A stretch of DNA of 64,000 bases from an uncultured Corynebacterium sp. GTDB taxonomy: Bacteria; Actinomycetota; Actinomycetes; Mycobacteriales; Mycobacteriaceae. Where the stretch lies: assembly GCF_946221935.1 (NCBI RefSeq), contig NZ_CAMIGN010000012.1, positions 1 through 64,000 of the forward strand. The letters run 5' to 3'. Below, piece by piece: positions 27,559 through 35,796 of the stretch. Position 1 is the first letter of the stretch. The number at the start of each line of letters is the position of its first letter. The notes under the pieces are model-generated. The model ran no database searches and was not told the DNA's origin. It was given only the letters and a program-made list of their open reading frames with translations. The position numbers were made by a program, and so were the translations under genes.

Positions 27559-28045
27559 TAAATTCCTTTCGGATCCCCTTCTCGAACAAGGCGATCATGG
27601 GGGTGGGAAGTATGTGGCAAGTGATTTGCTGTGCGCCTTGGAGCGCTGGTAAAAATTCAACGCTGACAGACATTCATCACTGTAATTCAATCTCGGAACA
27701 GGCTCTGTGCGAGTTGGCTTCCGCCCCTCCCACAGGGTGAGGTTATCCACATTTCCCCGGACTGTGAATAACCCTTATTTGGGGGTGGAACACGATATCC
27801 GTACCTGGCATTACACCCCCAGGAACGGGGATAGTTCCGGCAGGTTGAGAATGTGATACTAAACTTAAAGCAACCCAAAATTTTCGACTGCTACCCCTCC
27901 TCGCTTTTTAGGTACTTGTAGGACTCCACACAGTCCTGCATGTATCTCGCAGAGGTCACGCGCGGCTCACACCACAGAAGTAGAGCCTGGAACTCTGCCG
28001 CTTTAACGCCGCACGACCACATGGATACTAAAACCGGAGGAAACG
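27559..28045. other. Intergenic region with paired DnaA-box-like sites
   Basis: This 487-bp gap lies between the divergent TAG gene and a small membrane protein gene. Apart from two inverted DnaA-like 9-mers at 27743-27771, no gene, RNA or terminator is convincing. Short reading frames inside it lack ribosome sites and recognisable products. Confidence 0.6.
27743..27771. promoter_or_regulatory. Inverted pair of DnaA boxes
   Basis: TTATCCACA at 27743-27751 is an exact consensus DnaA box. TGTGAATAA at 27763-27771 is TTATTCACA on the other strand (8 of 9). They are 11 bp apart in inverted orientation in a gene-free region. Function is not known; oriC itself is expected beyond the right end of the window. 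Confidence 0.5.
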
Positions 28046-28375
28046 ATGGAACGCCATACCGACGCTGGTAACGCAGACCAGCAACGCGATACTGGCACGC
28101 TACGAGCTGTCTCTGTCCAGCGCGGCGGCTTCGTAGACGCATCGGGCGCACCCGCCGTGAAGATCAACAAAAAGGACGCCCGACCGTCCGTCGAGGCGCC
28201 CCTAAAGGAAGAAGCCAAAACCGGCCCCTTCCGTTCCTATTTTTTCATCGGCGCACTGATCTTTATTATCTGCGCGCTGATCATTCTGCTTCTTGTCCTA
28301 TGGCTCGGCCACGGCCTAGAAAACGAAAGCGCACGCTTCAGTGAAGGTGCGCAATCAGTCTTACGTTTGTTCTAG
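28046..28375 (+). CDS. Small single-pass membrane protein, unknown
   Basis: The 109-residue product is not recognised. A charged N-terminal region (1-70) is followed by one long helix (about 73-95, YFFIGALIFIICALIILLLVLWL) and a short tail. A strong ribosome site, ACCGGAGG, ends 5 nt before ATG, supporting translation. It may belong to an actinobacterial family of small N-in membrane proteins, but nothing in the sequence fixes a role. Confidence 0.75.
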   Translation: MERHTDAGNADQQRDTGTLRAVSVQRGGFVDASGAPAVKINKKDARPSVEAPLKEEAKTGPFRSYFFIGALIFIICALIILLLVLWLGHGLENESARFSEGAQSVLRLF

Positions 28376-28416
28376 CACCAGCCTGTCGCCGGTGCCGATT
28401 TTAATCCGGGAAGTTC

Positions 28417-28734
28417 CTACTTCCCTCGCTTGCCCGTAACAAGCCCCACGATGAAGATCAGGAGGCAAGCACCCAGCAGGCAGGTCAGGAAGCTCCAGAT
28501 CATGCCACCACTGCCGATACCCAGCAGGCCGAGGACCCAACCGCCCAGGAAGCCACCGATAATACCGACGATGATGTTGAGGAAGAAGCCCATCTGCTCG
28601 TCGGTACCCATGATCTTGGAACCGATCCAGCCAGCCAGGCCACCGATAACGACCCACCCGACCATGCCCAGCGGCGGGACGGCAGAGCCTTCTGCAAGCA
28701 GGAAAGAATTTGCGGCGAGGATTTCAGTAGTCAT
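28417..28734 (-). CDS. GlsB/YeaQ/YmgE family stress-response membrane protein
   Basis: The 105-residue hydrophobic protein shows the transglycosylase-associated repeat pattern: GWVVIGGLAGWIGSKIMG, then GFFLNIIVGIIGGFLGGWVLG, giving three glycine-zipper helices. Despite the family name, no catalytic residues are expected. Members are small inner-membrane proteins linked to stress in several bacteria. The N-terminal stretch of about 20 residues is longer than in the E. coli members. Confidence 0.88.
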   Translation of the reverse strand: MTTEILAANSFLLAEGSAVPPLGMVGWVVIGGLAGWIGSKIMGTDEQMGFFLNIIVGIIGGFLGGWVLGLLGIGSGGMIWSFLTCLLGACLLIFIVGLVTGKRGK

Positions 28735-28938
28735 ACCCTGACTGTACCGACCCTCACAGTATTTTTCTACGGCTAATCGATATGCTGCGAAGAAAACCCA
28801 CAGGGCTCCCTAACGCAGTTACCGCCACAACGGTGCCCACTACATGGCTGTCCGCGACCTGGTTAATAGCTACGCACGACGTAACGCTTGTGGCTTCCCG
28901 CCAGTGCCTCTAGCGCGGCCGGCTAGTTAGCCGGCGCA

Positions 28939-29322
28939 TTAGCTTTCCAGCTGGGGCGCCAGCCAATCTCGGAGCACAACCGCATGGTTGTGCTCTTTTT
29001 CTTTCGCGGCATACAGCAGCAGGAGCTCCGGAGCGCCTTCATCGGTCGCCCGCTTCTGGTAGTCGCGCACTTCGGTCAGGGCATCGTCCAGTTCCCCTGC
29101 GATTTTCCGTTCCTCCAGCTCCGCCACGTACTTCTCACGGAACTCGGCAAAGCTTAAGCCATTGTGGAACTCTCGGCGCAGGTCGCTGCTGGGCGTTAGT
29201 TCTTTCGGCCAGCCGGCCAAATCTAGGCTTTCTTTCTTGACGCCCCTAGGCCACAACCGGTCCACTAAATACAGACCTTGGCGCTGTCGGTCGCGCCAGT
29301 TGTACACGCGGTCGATGTCCAT
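28939..29322 (-). CDS. DUF488 family protein
   Basis: The protein has 127 residues. The family features LYLVDRLWPRGVKKESL (about 18-34), WPKELTPSSDLRREF (about 38-52) and LLLLYAAKEKEHNHAVVLRDWL near the C terminus are all present. The function of DUF488 is not established. AAGGAGG precedes the ATG by 7 nt, giving a confident start. The 204 bp upstream of its neighbour hold nothing recognisable. Confidence 0.9.
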   Translation of the reverse strand: MDIDRVYNWRDRQRQGLYLVDRLWPRGVKKESLDLAGWPKELTPSSDLRREFHNGLSFAEFREKYVAELEERKIAGELDDALTEVRDYQKRATDEGAPELLLLYAAKEKEHNHAVVLRDWLAPQLES

Positions 29323-29440
29323 GCGGTTTCCTCCTTAGACTTTGAAGCTTTTGAAACTTTTGAAGTTTCGAGAGCTCTCCAGCTCGAGCACCAAGATTTT
29401 TTTCTGGGGCTCCCCGAGGTTTAGCTTCGGGGCTTACGTT

Positions 29441-30412
29441 TTAGGAGAAACGTCCGAGGCAGTGCAGCGCTTCGTCGTACATACCCTGCACGACCTCACC
29501 GGCGGGCACCTCTGCCCGCAGCAGTTCCACACCTTGCCCCGCGTGCAATTTCAGCTCGTCGGCAAAATCACCGCCCGTAGCGCGAGCCGCGATCAGCTCT
29601 TCATCCGTGACCTCCCCCGCCTCGGACAAGGGGTGGTACACATCCACGAAAGCATTACGCACAGTACGGGTAGGCCATTGCTCGGTATCCCATTTCTGTG
29701 CTTCGGCACGGTCGTAGATATCCGTCAATACCGTTCGGCTGGCCGTGGCCTTAATCGCAGCCTGCCGCAGTTCTGGCGCGCCGGCAGCCTCTGGGGAGGC
29801 CAACAGTGCCGTGCCGACCCACGCCGCATCCGCTCCCGCGACCAGCATGGATGCCACGCCTCGGCCCGTAGCAATGCCACCTGCAACCGCGATCGGCACA
29901 CCCGGGGCGTTGACCTGCATGTACTCCAACACAATCTGGATTAGTGGCAGGGTGCCGATATGCCCGGTGTGACCGCCAGCATCCGTACCCTGCACACAAA
30001 TAGCGTCGACCCCCGCCGCGAGTGCTTGGCGGAGCTGCGCCATAGTGTTGATCGGCGCGACGACGGAGATCCCGGCCTCGTGGGCCCGATCCACGTAGGG
30101 CTTCGGATCACCGAAGCCCAGGCTCACTACTGTCGGCTTGGCCTCCAGCACTGCGTCGAACTGCGCGGGGTTATCTTCCAGCGCCCAGACCATCAGGCCA
30201 ATTCCATAAGGCCCGGCTTCTGCGGCGATGCGTGCATTTTCCAGAATCCACTCGGGCTTAGTGCCCGCGCCTGCGCCAAACATTCCTAGGCCACCAGCTC
30301 GGCTGACGGCCGCGGCCAGATTGCCGTCTGAGCGCCCCGCCATTGGAGCACCGATGATTGGCTTGTCGATTCCCCAGAGCTTGGTCAGTCGGGTATCGAG
30401 GCGTTCAATCAT
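29441..30412 (-). CDS. Nitronate monooxygenase (NMO/2-nitropropane dioxygenase family)
   Basis: The 323-residue FMN-dependent TIM barrel includes IIGAPMAGRSDGNLAAAVSRAGGLGMFGAG (about 19-48), the phosphate-binding region VPIAVAGGIATGRGVASML (about 175-193) and AGGHTGH near 145. Family members oxidise propionate-3-nitronate and related nitronates; the natural role is usually detoxification. GAGGAGG lies 8 nt before ATG. Directly upstream is a three-copy 14-bp tandem repeat. Confidence 0.9.
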   Translation of the reverse strand: MIERLDTRLTKLWGIDKPIIGAPMAGRSDGNLAAAVSRAGGLGMFGAGAGTKPEWILENARIAAEAGPYGIGLMVWALEDNPAQFDAVLEAKPTVVSLGFGDPKPYVDRAHEAGISVVAPINTMAQLRQALAAGVDAICVQGTDAGGHTGHIGTLPLIQIVLEYMQVNAPGVPIAVAGGIATGRGVASMLVAGADAAWVGTALLASPEAAGAPELRQAAIKATASRTVLTDIYDRAEAQKWDTEQWPTRTVRNAFVDVYHPLSEAGEVTDEELIAARATGGDFADELKLHAGQGVELLRAEVPAGEVVQGMYDEALHCLGRFS

Positions 30413-30424
30413 GAAATCTTCCTC

Positions 30425-30466
30425 CTCATGACGTTGGACTCATGACGTTGGACTCATGGCGTTGGA
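30425..30466. repeat. Three tandem 14-bp repeats
   Basis: Units CTCATGACGTTGGA at 30425-30438 and 30439-30452 are identical; the third (30453-30466) differs by one base. They lie immediately upstream of the nitronate monooxygenase ribosome site. Each unit brings an ATGAG on the minus strand. This may be slippage or an operator array. Confidence 0.85.
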
Positions 30467-30547
30467 TAATCTGTCCGCCACCACCCTAGTCGTCCTTCTG
30501 TGTTATTGCCGAAAACCTCGCAGAGTCTCGCGCGTAAGGTGGAAAGC

Positions 30548-30901
30548 ATGGCACAGAAGAACACGCTGAATAAACTCAAGCCCACTTCCACCCTGAAGCC
30601 CGCCAAGGAAGTCAACACCGCATCCGTCGTCATTACTGGCCTTATCGGTGGCTGGCTGACAGCCCGCGAGACCGGCATTCGCCCCCTCGGTGGTGTAATT
30701 CTGGCCGCCGCCGGCGGTTACGCTGCCCGTTCGTGGAACGCGAAGGCAGGCGCGGGCGTAGCTGCAGGGCTGACTGCCGGATACATCGCCGCGTTTGGCC
30801 TCTCCCACCCACTCGCCAAGAAGATCGGCCCCTGGCCTGCGGTTCTATCCGTCACCACCGCGGTTGCCGGTGCCGCTTGTGTTCTATCCGACCTGCGTTA
30901 A
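30548..30901 (+). CDS. Small hydrophobic protein, unknown
   Basis: From ATG at 30548 (AAGGTGGAAAG upstream) the product is 117 residues. After a basic N-terminal 25 residues, the rest is small-residue-rich hydrophobic segments (VVITGLIGGWL, GGVILAAAGGYAA, AAGLTAGYIAAFGL, VLSVTTAVAGAACVL), suggesting three or four short membrane helices. No family is recognised. It converges on the flavodoxin gene with 6 bp between them. Confidence 0.75.
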   Translation: MAQKNTLNKLKPTSTLKPAKEVNTASVVITGLIGGWLTARETGIRPLGGVILAAAGGYAARSWNAKAGAGVAAGLTAGYIAAFGLSHPLAKKIGPWPAVLSVTTAVAGAACVLSDLR

Positions 30902-30907
30902 AGGCGC

Positions 30908-31417
30908 CTATATTTGTGAAGCCACCGCCTGCCCCACCACAGCTTGAGCCATCGCCTCCAGCTCCGCCAGGTGGGGCTCAATTTCTCCAGTGAACTCGAC
31001 GGGTTCGGCGACTGTGTCCCATTCCAATCCTGTGAGGATGGAGCGCATCGCCTTCTCCGCGCCTGTCGTGTCGTAGCCTCCGCGGATCCACCAGCTAGTC
31101 GGAGTGGCTTTCTTCTCTTCGAGCACGGGCATATACACCGTGTCGAAATAGTGTTTGAGCGCACCGGAGATATAGCCGAAGTTGGCGGTGGTTCCCAAGA
31201 TGACAGCATCCGCCCCGCGCAGCTCCTCCACGTCCGGTTCTAGAGCTTGCCGCTCCACGATTTCCACGGCAGCACCGTCGAGCTCTGTATTCACCTCGTC
31301 GGCAGCGGCGCGCGCCGCCGAAAGTACTGTGTCTGCCAACTTCTGAGCTTTTTCAGTCGGGCTGTGGTGGACGACGAGGATTGTTACTGACTTAGCGGTC
31401 ACAGGGTTTTCGCTCAT
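30908..31417 (-). CDS. Flavodoxin-fold NAD(P)H oxidoreductase
   Basis: The 169-residue protein opens with the flavodoxin first strand and phosphate loop, VTILVVHHSPTEKAQKLAD (11-29), continues with ADAVILGTTANFGYISGALKHYFD (about 69-92) and then GGYDTTGAEKAM, a layout like WrbA-type flavoproteins. It probably binds FMN and transfers electrons from a nicotinamide cofactor; the acceptor is unknown. There is no operon partner. Confidence 0.85.
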   Translation of the reverse strand: MSENPVTAKSVTILVVHHSPTEKAQKLADTVLSAARAAADEVNTELDGAAVEIVERQALEPDVEELRGADAVILGTTANFGYISGALKHYFDTVYMPVLEEKKATPTSWWIRGGYDTTGAEKAMRSILTGLEWDTVAEPVEFTGEIEPHLAELEAMAQAVVGQAVASQI

Positions 31418-31497
31418 GCCGCCAACGCTACAGATCCTGTGATTCCGCGTGGACTATTCAGGGAAAGGGGGCGTGGGGGCGTCAATAAATAGTTAGG

Positions 31498-31918
31498 ATG
31501 AGAAACATGAATGCAGCACCGCTTATCCTTCCGTTTCAGGGCAGGGCGCCAAGGATCCACCGCAGCGCAATGATCTCCCCTGGCGTGACCATCATTGGGG
31601 ATGTGGAAATCGGGGCGGATTCCTCGGTGTTCTATGGCTGCGTTCTGCGCGGTGATGTCGGAGCGATCCGCATTGGCGAGCGCACAAACGTTCAAGACAA
31701 CTCGGTGATGCATGTGGAACGCGGGCGCAGTGGTGCTGGAAGGGCAAGAAATTCCCGCCGGATCCCTGGCAGCTGACCTGCCTGCGAAAGTACGGCGCGA
31801 ACTCTCCGAGCAAGAGCGAGAAGGGTTCATTGCCCACGCGGCACGCTACGTAGAAACGGCGCGCAACCAGGCAAATCCGGCTGAAGCGCTATCTCTGGAA
31901 GACGTGTACTTCGACTAA
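31498..31918 (+). pseudogene. Gamma-carbonic-anhydrase-family gene broken by internal deletion
   Basis: The first frame encodes a normal gamma-CA start (GDVEIGADSSVFYGCVLRGD, then RIGERTNVQDNSVMHV) up to about residue 73. At about 31712 the reading frame must shift to continue with AGAVVLEGQEIPAGSLAADLPAKVRREL and a typical C terminus ending at 31918. About 45-50 codons between the two parts are missing, which would include the second and third zinc histidines and central hexapeptide turns. The gene is therefore both deleted and frameshifted and should not give an active trimeric enzyme. The short first-frame product is 92 residues. Confidence 0.82.
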
Positions 31919-32011
31919 CACGCCACGCACCTATAACAAACTGTGAGGCTCTTAACGCCTTCCCTTTAGGCTCGCCGGGTGAGTCGTTTCGAATTTTATC
32001 CCGCTGGTAAA

Positions 32012-32017
32012 TAGACT
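32012..32017 (+). promoter_or_regulatory. Probable -10 element of acyltransferase gene
   Basis: TAGACT lies 10 nt before ATG at 32028 with no Shine-Dalgarno between, so the transcript is likely leaderless or nearly so. Confidence 0.4.
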
Positions 32018-32027
32018 TATCCAAGTT

Positions 32028-34427
32028 ATGGAACAGGGAAAATCTTCGACGGACGATTCGACCAAACAGTCGAACTCCACAAAAATCAAGAAACCGACGG
32101 AGCCCCGCGGCTCGGAGAAAGCTGCTAAAGCGGGCACTTCCGGTAAATCCGGCGCACGTGTTTCCACGATGCGCTACGACATCGAGGGACTGCGTGGCCT
32201 AGCCATCGGCCTGGTCGTGATCTTCCACGTATTTGTTGGCAAGGTCAGCTCTGGTGTGGACGTGTTCCTGTTGCTCGGCGGCATCTTCTTCTTCGGCAGC
32301 CAGCTGCGCAATGCACAGAACCCGAAGGGACTCACGTTCCTGCAGTCCCTGATTCGTATTATTCGACGCCTCTTCCCGCTGCTTGCGGTGGTTGTCGCCA
32401 GCGTGCTGGCGGCATCGCTGCTGCTGATGAACCGGCTTGTGCATGTGCAGATGGCAAAGGATGCAGTGGCTTCCCTGGGCTACTACATCAACTGGCAGCT
32501 TGCATATTCCGGCCGTGAGTACACCTCCGTACGCACCACAGTCAGTCCATTCCAACACCTGTGGTCCATGTCCGCACAGCTGCAGATCTACGTCGGATCA
32601 CTGCTGGTAGTGACCCTCCTTGCCCTGATTTTCAGGAAGTACGCCCGCCAGGCACTGTTGGTTGTCTTAACTGCTGCCACTGTGCTTTCGTTCGCTTACG
32701 CGACGTACTTCCACATGGAAGACCAGACCATCAACTACTACTCCACGCTGAGCCGTTTCTGGGAGATCGGTCTGGGTGGTCTGCTCGGCATGCTGTTGCT
32801 GCGCCGCGACGAGAACGGCAATCCTGTCCTGCGCCCCATGGGTCGCTGGACGCGCACCATCATGGGCATTGTGGGTCTGGCCATGATCATCAGCACCGGC
32901 CTGTTCCTGGACGGTGCTGACCAGTTCCCCGGCCCGTGGACACTCGTTCCGCTCATCGGCGCACTGCTGGTTGTACTGGCTGGCCACTCCGGCGAGCCGG
33001 TAGGTGTTACTCGACTGCTGCTGACTCGCCCATTCCAATTCTTGGGACGTATCAGCTATGCACTGTATGTCTGGCACTGGCCGATCTTGGTGCTGTGCGT
33101 CTACTACTTCAACGTTCCCAAGGTCACGCCTGCCCTCGGCGCAGCGGTGATCGCCGGCAGCGTTGTTTTGGCCTGGATCTCCAACAAGCTAGTGGAGCGT
33201 CCGCTACGTCAGGGTAAGAAGCCCGAGCGCAGCTGGATTCTGTTTAGTCCCCGATACTGGGCTAAGTCCCTGTCCGCTTGGCCGAAGGCTGTTTACGCCG
33301 TTCTGATTCTGGTTATCGCTGGCGCTGTGGTGGCGTCGCCCCAGTATCTACAACACCGCGAAGATGTAAACAGCGAACAGCTGTGGGATCTAGCCAAGGA
33401 CAAGGCCATCTACCCAGGCGCGGCAAGCTTCCTGGTGAATGCCCCAGTGCCGGAGAACATGCCGCTGGTTCCGCCACTAGAGGACTTCCACTCCCTCCTG
33501 CCGCAGACTCAACCGGATGGGTGCCAGATCGGCTTCGATAGCGATGCGCTGATTCTGAAGAAGAACTACAACCGCTCCGACGAAGAGTGCGCCTATGGCG
33601 ATATTCACTCCGATAAGACGATCTACGTCATCGGTGGTTCGCACTCCGAGCACTACATTCCGGCGCTGGACATCGTGGGCCGCAACCGGCACGTGAAGAT
33701 GATCCCGCTGCTGAAGATGGGCTGCCCGGTAAACGCCAAGATCACGCGCGTCAATGGCGAAGAGTACCCCTCCTGCATCAGTTGGTCGGAGAAGGTCGTG
33801 GACTACATCAAGGAGAATCCGCCGACAGAGGGCATCTTCATGACCGGTACGCGCCCAACTTCGATCGGCGGCGCTGGCCCGGAGCAGGTGCCACAGGAGT
33901 ACAAAGACCTAGTGCAGAGCTTCACGGACCAGGGCATCCACAGCTGGCTGATGCGCGATAACCCGTGGCAGACCACTGACAAGGGTGCACCTCGCGACAT
34001 GCGCGCCTGCGTTGCCGAGATGATGGAAGGCAAGCAAGGCGAGGTTGCGGAGAATGAGGACTTCCCCGGCCTGGCCAACCCCGGCCGCCCGAACTTCGAC
34101 GAGGTGCTGGCCATCAACGCCGAGTGCGGCCAGAGTGTCTGGGATTCCCTGCTGCCTGTGGATCCCTCCATCGAGGCGTACAAGGGTATGGACGTGACCC
34201 TGATGGATCTGACGGCGGCGATCTGTCGCGAGGATTGGTGCCCGTCCATCATCGGCAACATGGCGGTCTACCGCGATGCGCACCACTTCAACAACATCTT
34301 CGCCGAGACCCTCGCCCCGGAGATGGAAGCGCAGATGTTCGACCCGAACCACAAGATCCCCCCAATGAATGTTGGGCTCAAGCCCAAGCAGCCCCAGCCG
34401 CCGAACCCGCAGAACCAGCAGAACTAG
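32028..34427 (+). CDS. Membrane acyltransferase, AT3-SGNH fusion (OafA/YrhL type)
   Basis: The protein has 799 residues. After a hydrophilic N-terminal 45 residues, an acyltransferase-3 domain (about 48-400) starts with RYDIEGLRGLAIGLVVIFHVF, containing the conserved His, and has about ten helices. A final helix near 420-440 leads to an extracytoplasmic SGNH hydrolase-like domain (about 490-760), with GGSHSEHY near 527 as block I and DAHHFN near 748 as the Asp-His block. Such fusions move acyl groups, often acetyl, across the membrane onto surface glycans or lipids. The acceptor here is unknown; a cell-envelope glycolipid or polysaccharide is plausible. The C-terminal tail is Pro/Gln/Asn-rich. 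Confidence 0.92.
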   Translation: MEQGKSSTDDSTKQSNSTKIKKPTEPRGSEKAAKAGTSGKSGARVSTMRYDIEGLRGLAIGLVVIFHVFVGKVSSGVDVFLLLGGIFFFGSQLRNAQNPKGLTFLQSLIRIIRRLFPLLAVVVASVLAASLLLMNRLVHVQMAKDAVASLGYYINWQLAYSGREYTSVRTTVSPFQHLWSMSAQLQIYVGSLLVVTLLALIFRKYARQALLVVLTAATVLSFAYATYFHMEDQTINYYSTLSRFWEIGLGGLLGMLLLRRDENGNPVLRPMGRWTRTIMGIVGLAMIISTGLFLDGADQFPGPWTLVPLIGALLVVLAGHSGEPVGVTRLLLTRPFQFLGRISYALYVWHWPILVLCVYYFNVPKVTPALGAAVIAGSVVLAWISNKLVERPLRQGKKPERSWILFSPRYWAKSLSAWPKAVYAVLILVIAGAVVASPQYLQHREDVNSEQLWDLAKDKAIYPGAASFLVNAPVPENMPLVPPLEDFHSLLPQTQPDGCQIGFDSDALILKKNYNRSDEECAYGDIHSDKTIYVIGGSHSEHYIPALDIVGRNRHVKMIPLLKMGCPVNAKITRVNGEEYPSCISWSEKVVDYIKENPPTEGIFMTGTRPTSIGGAGPEQVPQEYKDLVQSFTDQGIHSWLMRDNPWQTTDKGAPRDMRACVAEMMEGKQGEVAENEDFPGLANPGRPNFDEVLAINAECGQSVWDSLLPVDPSIEAYKGMDVTLMDLTAAICREDWCPSIIGNMAVYRDAHHFNNIFAETLAPEMEAQMFDPNHKIPPMNVGLKPKQPQPPNPQNQQN

Positions 34428-34443
34428 CTGAGGATTAGCGGGG

Positions 34444-35274
34444 CTAGTCGCCGGATCCTCTAGCTTCTTCGGCTGCCTGCGCCAGCAATGGTGCCCCATT
34501 CGCCGCGGTAGTGCGCAGCGACCACGTACACATATCCGTCAGGTCGGTGCGCGCAGGAGAGATCTCCACTATTGGGGTGCCACGCTGAGCTGCGATACTG
34601 GGGAGCCCCGCAGCCGGCCAGACCACTCCGGACGTTCCGATAATCACCACCAAATCCGCCATCCGCATGGCCTCTTCCGCGGCTTCCCATTCCCGGTGCG
34701 GTAGTGGCTCGCCGAACCACACCACGCCTGGGCGCACCGGATTTCCGCACAGCGTGCACGTCGGGGGTGTTGCGCGCTCAATCTGTTCTGTCGGCAGCTT
34801 CGGCATTCGCGCGGGCTTGCTACAAATGCTGCAGCGATAGCGAAACAGGCTCCCATGTAAGTGCGCCACATTCTTACTGCCGCCACGCTCGTGCAGGTCA
34901 TCGATGTTCTGGGTGGTTACGTGTACGGTGACGCCCCCTCGTTCCGCCCACTGACCTATCGCTCGGTGCCCCGCATTTGCGTCGGCGCGGCGGCAAAGCA
35001 CCGCCCGCCAGAGGTACCAGGCAAGCATGGGCTCGGGATCCTTTGCCCAGGCATCCAAACTGGCCATTGCCTGTGGGTCAACGTGTGACCAAATGCCGGT
35101 CTGCGCATCGCGGAAGGTATCCAGCCCAGAGTCGGCGGACATGCCCGCACCGGTGAATACTTCTACATATTTCGCTGCGCGGACTACCGCAACGAGGTCT
35201 TCCGGGAGATCCTCTTTTTGCAATGGATGGACCCTCCCGGCGGTGGATTCTGGGCTGGTAATCACTGTGACCAT
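34444..35274 (-). CDS. Sir2 family NAD-dependent protein deacylase
   Basis: This is a canonical class sirtuin of 276 residues. It has GAGMSADSGLDTFRD (about 41-55), TQNIDDLHERGGS (about 118-130) and HLHGSLFRYRC with the catalytic His (about 136-146). A CxxC...CxxC zinc site (CSICSKPARM and CTLCGNPVRPGVVWFGE) and IIGTSGVVWPAAGLP for NAD binding complete the set. It is expected to remove acyl groups from lysines. It lies divergent to the NUDIX/helicase unit but looks like an ordinary CobB-type protein rather than a defence Sir2. Confidence 0.94.
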   Translation of the reverse strand: MVTVITSPESTAGRVHPLQKEDLPEDLVAVVRAAKYVEVFTGAGMSADSGLDTFRDAQTGIWSHVDPQAMASLDAWAKDPEPMLAWYLWRAVLCRRADANAGHRAIGQWAERGGVTVHVTTQNIDDLHERGGSKNVAHLHGSLFRYRCSICSKPARMPKLPTEQIERATPPTCTLCGNPVRPGVVWFGEPLPHREWEAAEEAMRMADLVVIIGTSGVVWPAAGLPSIAAQRGTPIVEISPARTDLTDMCTWSLRTTAANGAPLLAQAAEEARGSGD

Positions 35275-35377
35275 GCCCCCAGGCTAGCGGGATAGTGGGA
35301 CTGAGGACTTCGGAGCGGCAGGGAATTAGAATGCCTGATAGGCTACGGAAAAAATGTGCAGTTCGGGAGGTCATGAC

Positions 35378-35770
35378 TTGAAGAGAATCAATGTAGTCGG
35401 AGCCGTTTTGGTTCGCGATGGCAAGGTTCTGGCAGCCCAACGTAGCGCGTCGATGTCGCTTCCCCTCATGTGGGAATTCCCTGGCGGAAAAATTGAGCAG
35501 AACGAAACCCCAGTCGAAGCGCTCCGAAGAGAACTTAAGGAAGAACTACTCTGCGATGCAGTCGTAGGAGAACACGTCGAAACGACAGAGCATGAATACG
35601 ACTTTGGAACCGTTATCCTCAGTACCTACTTTTGCACTCTAAATGGTGCTGATCCGCAGATCACGGAGCACAAGGAGATTCGGTGGGTAGCGGTCGATAA
35701 TCTCCTCGACCTGGATTGGGCGCCAGCTGACATTCCTGCCGTCCAGAAGATCGTTCACCAGCTCGGCTAA
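35378..35770 (+). CDS. NUDIX hydrolase, MutT-like
   Basis: Starting at TTG 35378, which has GGGAGG 7 nt upstream, the protein has 130 residues; an upstream ATG at 35354 lacks a ribosome site. The full Nudix box GGKIEQNETPVEALRRELKEELL lies at about 36-58 and the N-terminal strand VVGAVLVRDGKVLAAQRS is typical of MutT/CTP pyrophosphohydrolases. It probably hydrolyses modified or excess nucleoside triphosphates. The helicase gene begins 26 bp downstream on the same strand, and the two look like one operon. Base composition is more AT-rich than in neighbouring genes. Confidence 0.9.
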   Translation: MKRINVVGAVLVRDGKVLAAQRSASMSLPLMWEFPGGKIEQNETPVEALRRELKEELLCDAVVGEHVETTEHEYDFGTVILSTYFCTLNGADPQITEHKEIRWVAVDNLLDLDWAPADIPAVQKIVHQLG

Positions 35771-35796
35771 GAGCCAGGCTGAGGGGATGTGACTAT

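Noticed and set aside
29406..29433. Hairpin CCCCGA/TCGGGG as terminator of the nitronate monooxygenase gene
   Set aside because: The stem is short and no T-run follows on the minus strand.
34444..35274. Sir2 as part of a defence island with the helicase
   Set aside because: It has the full zinc-finger CobB-type layout, is divergent and lacks the composition shift of the helicase unit.
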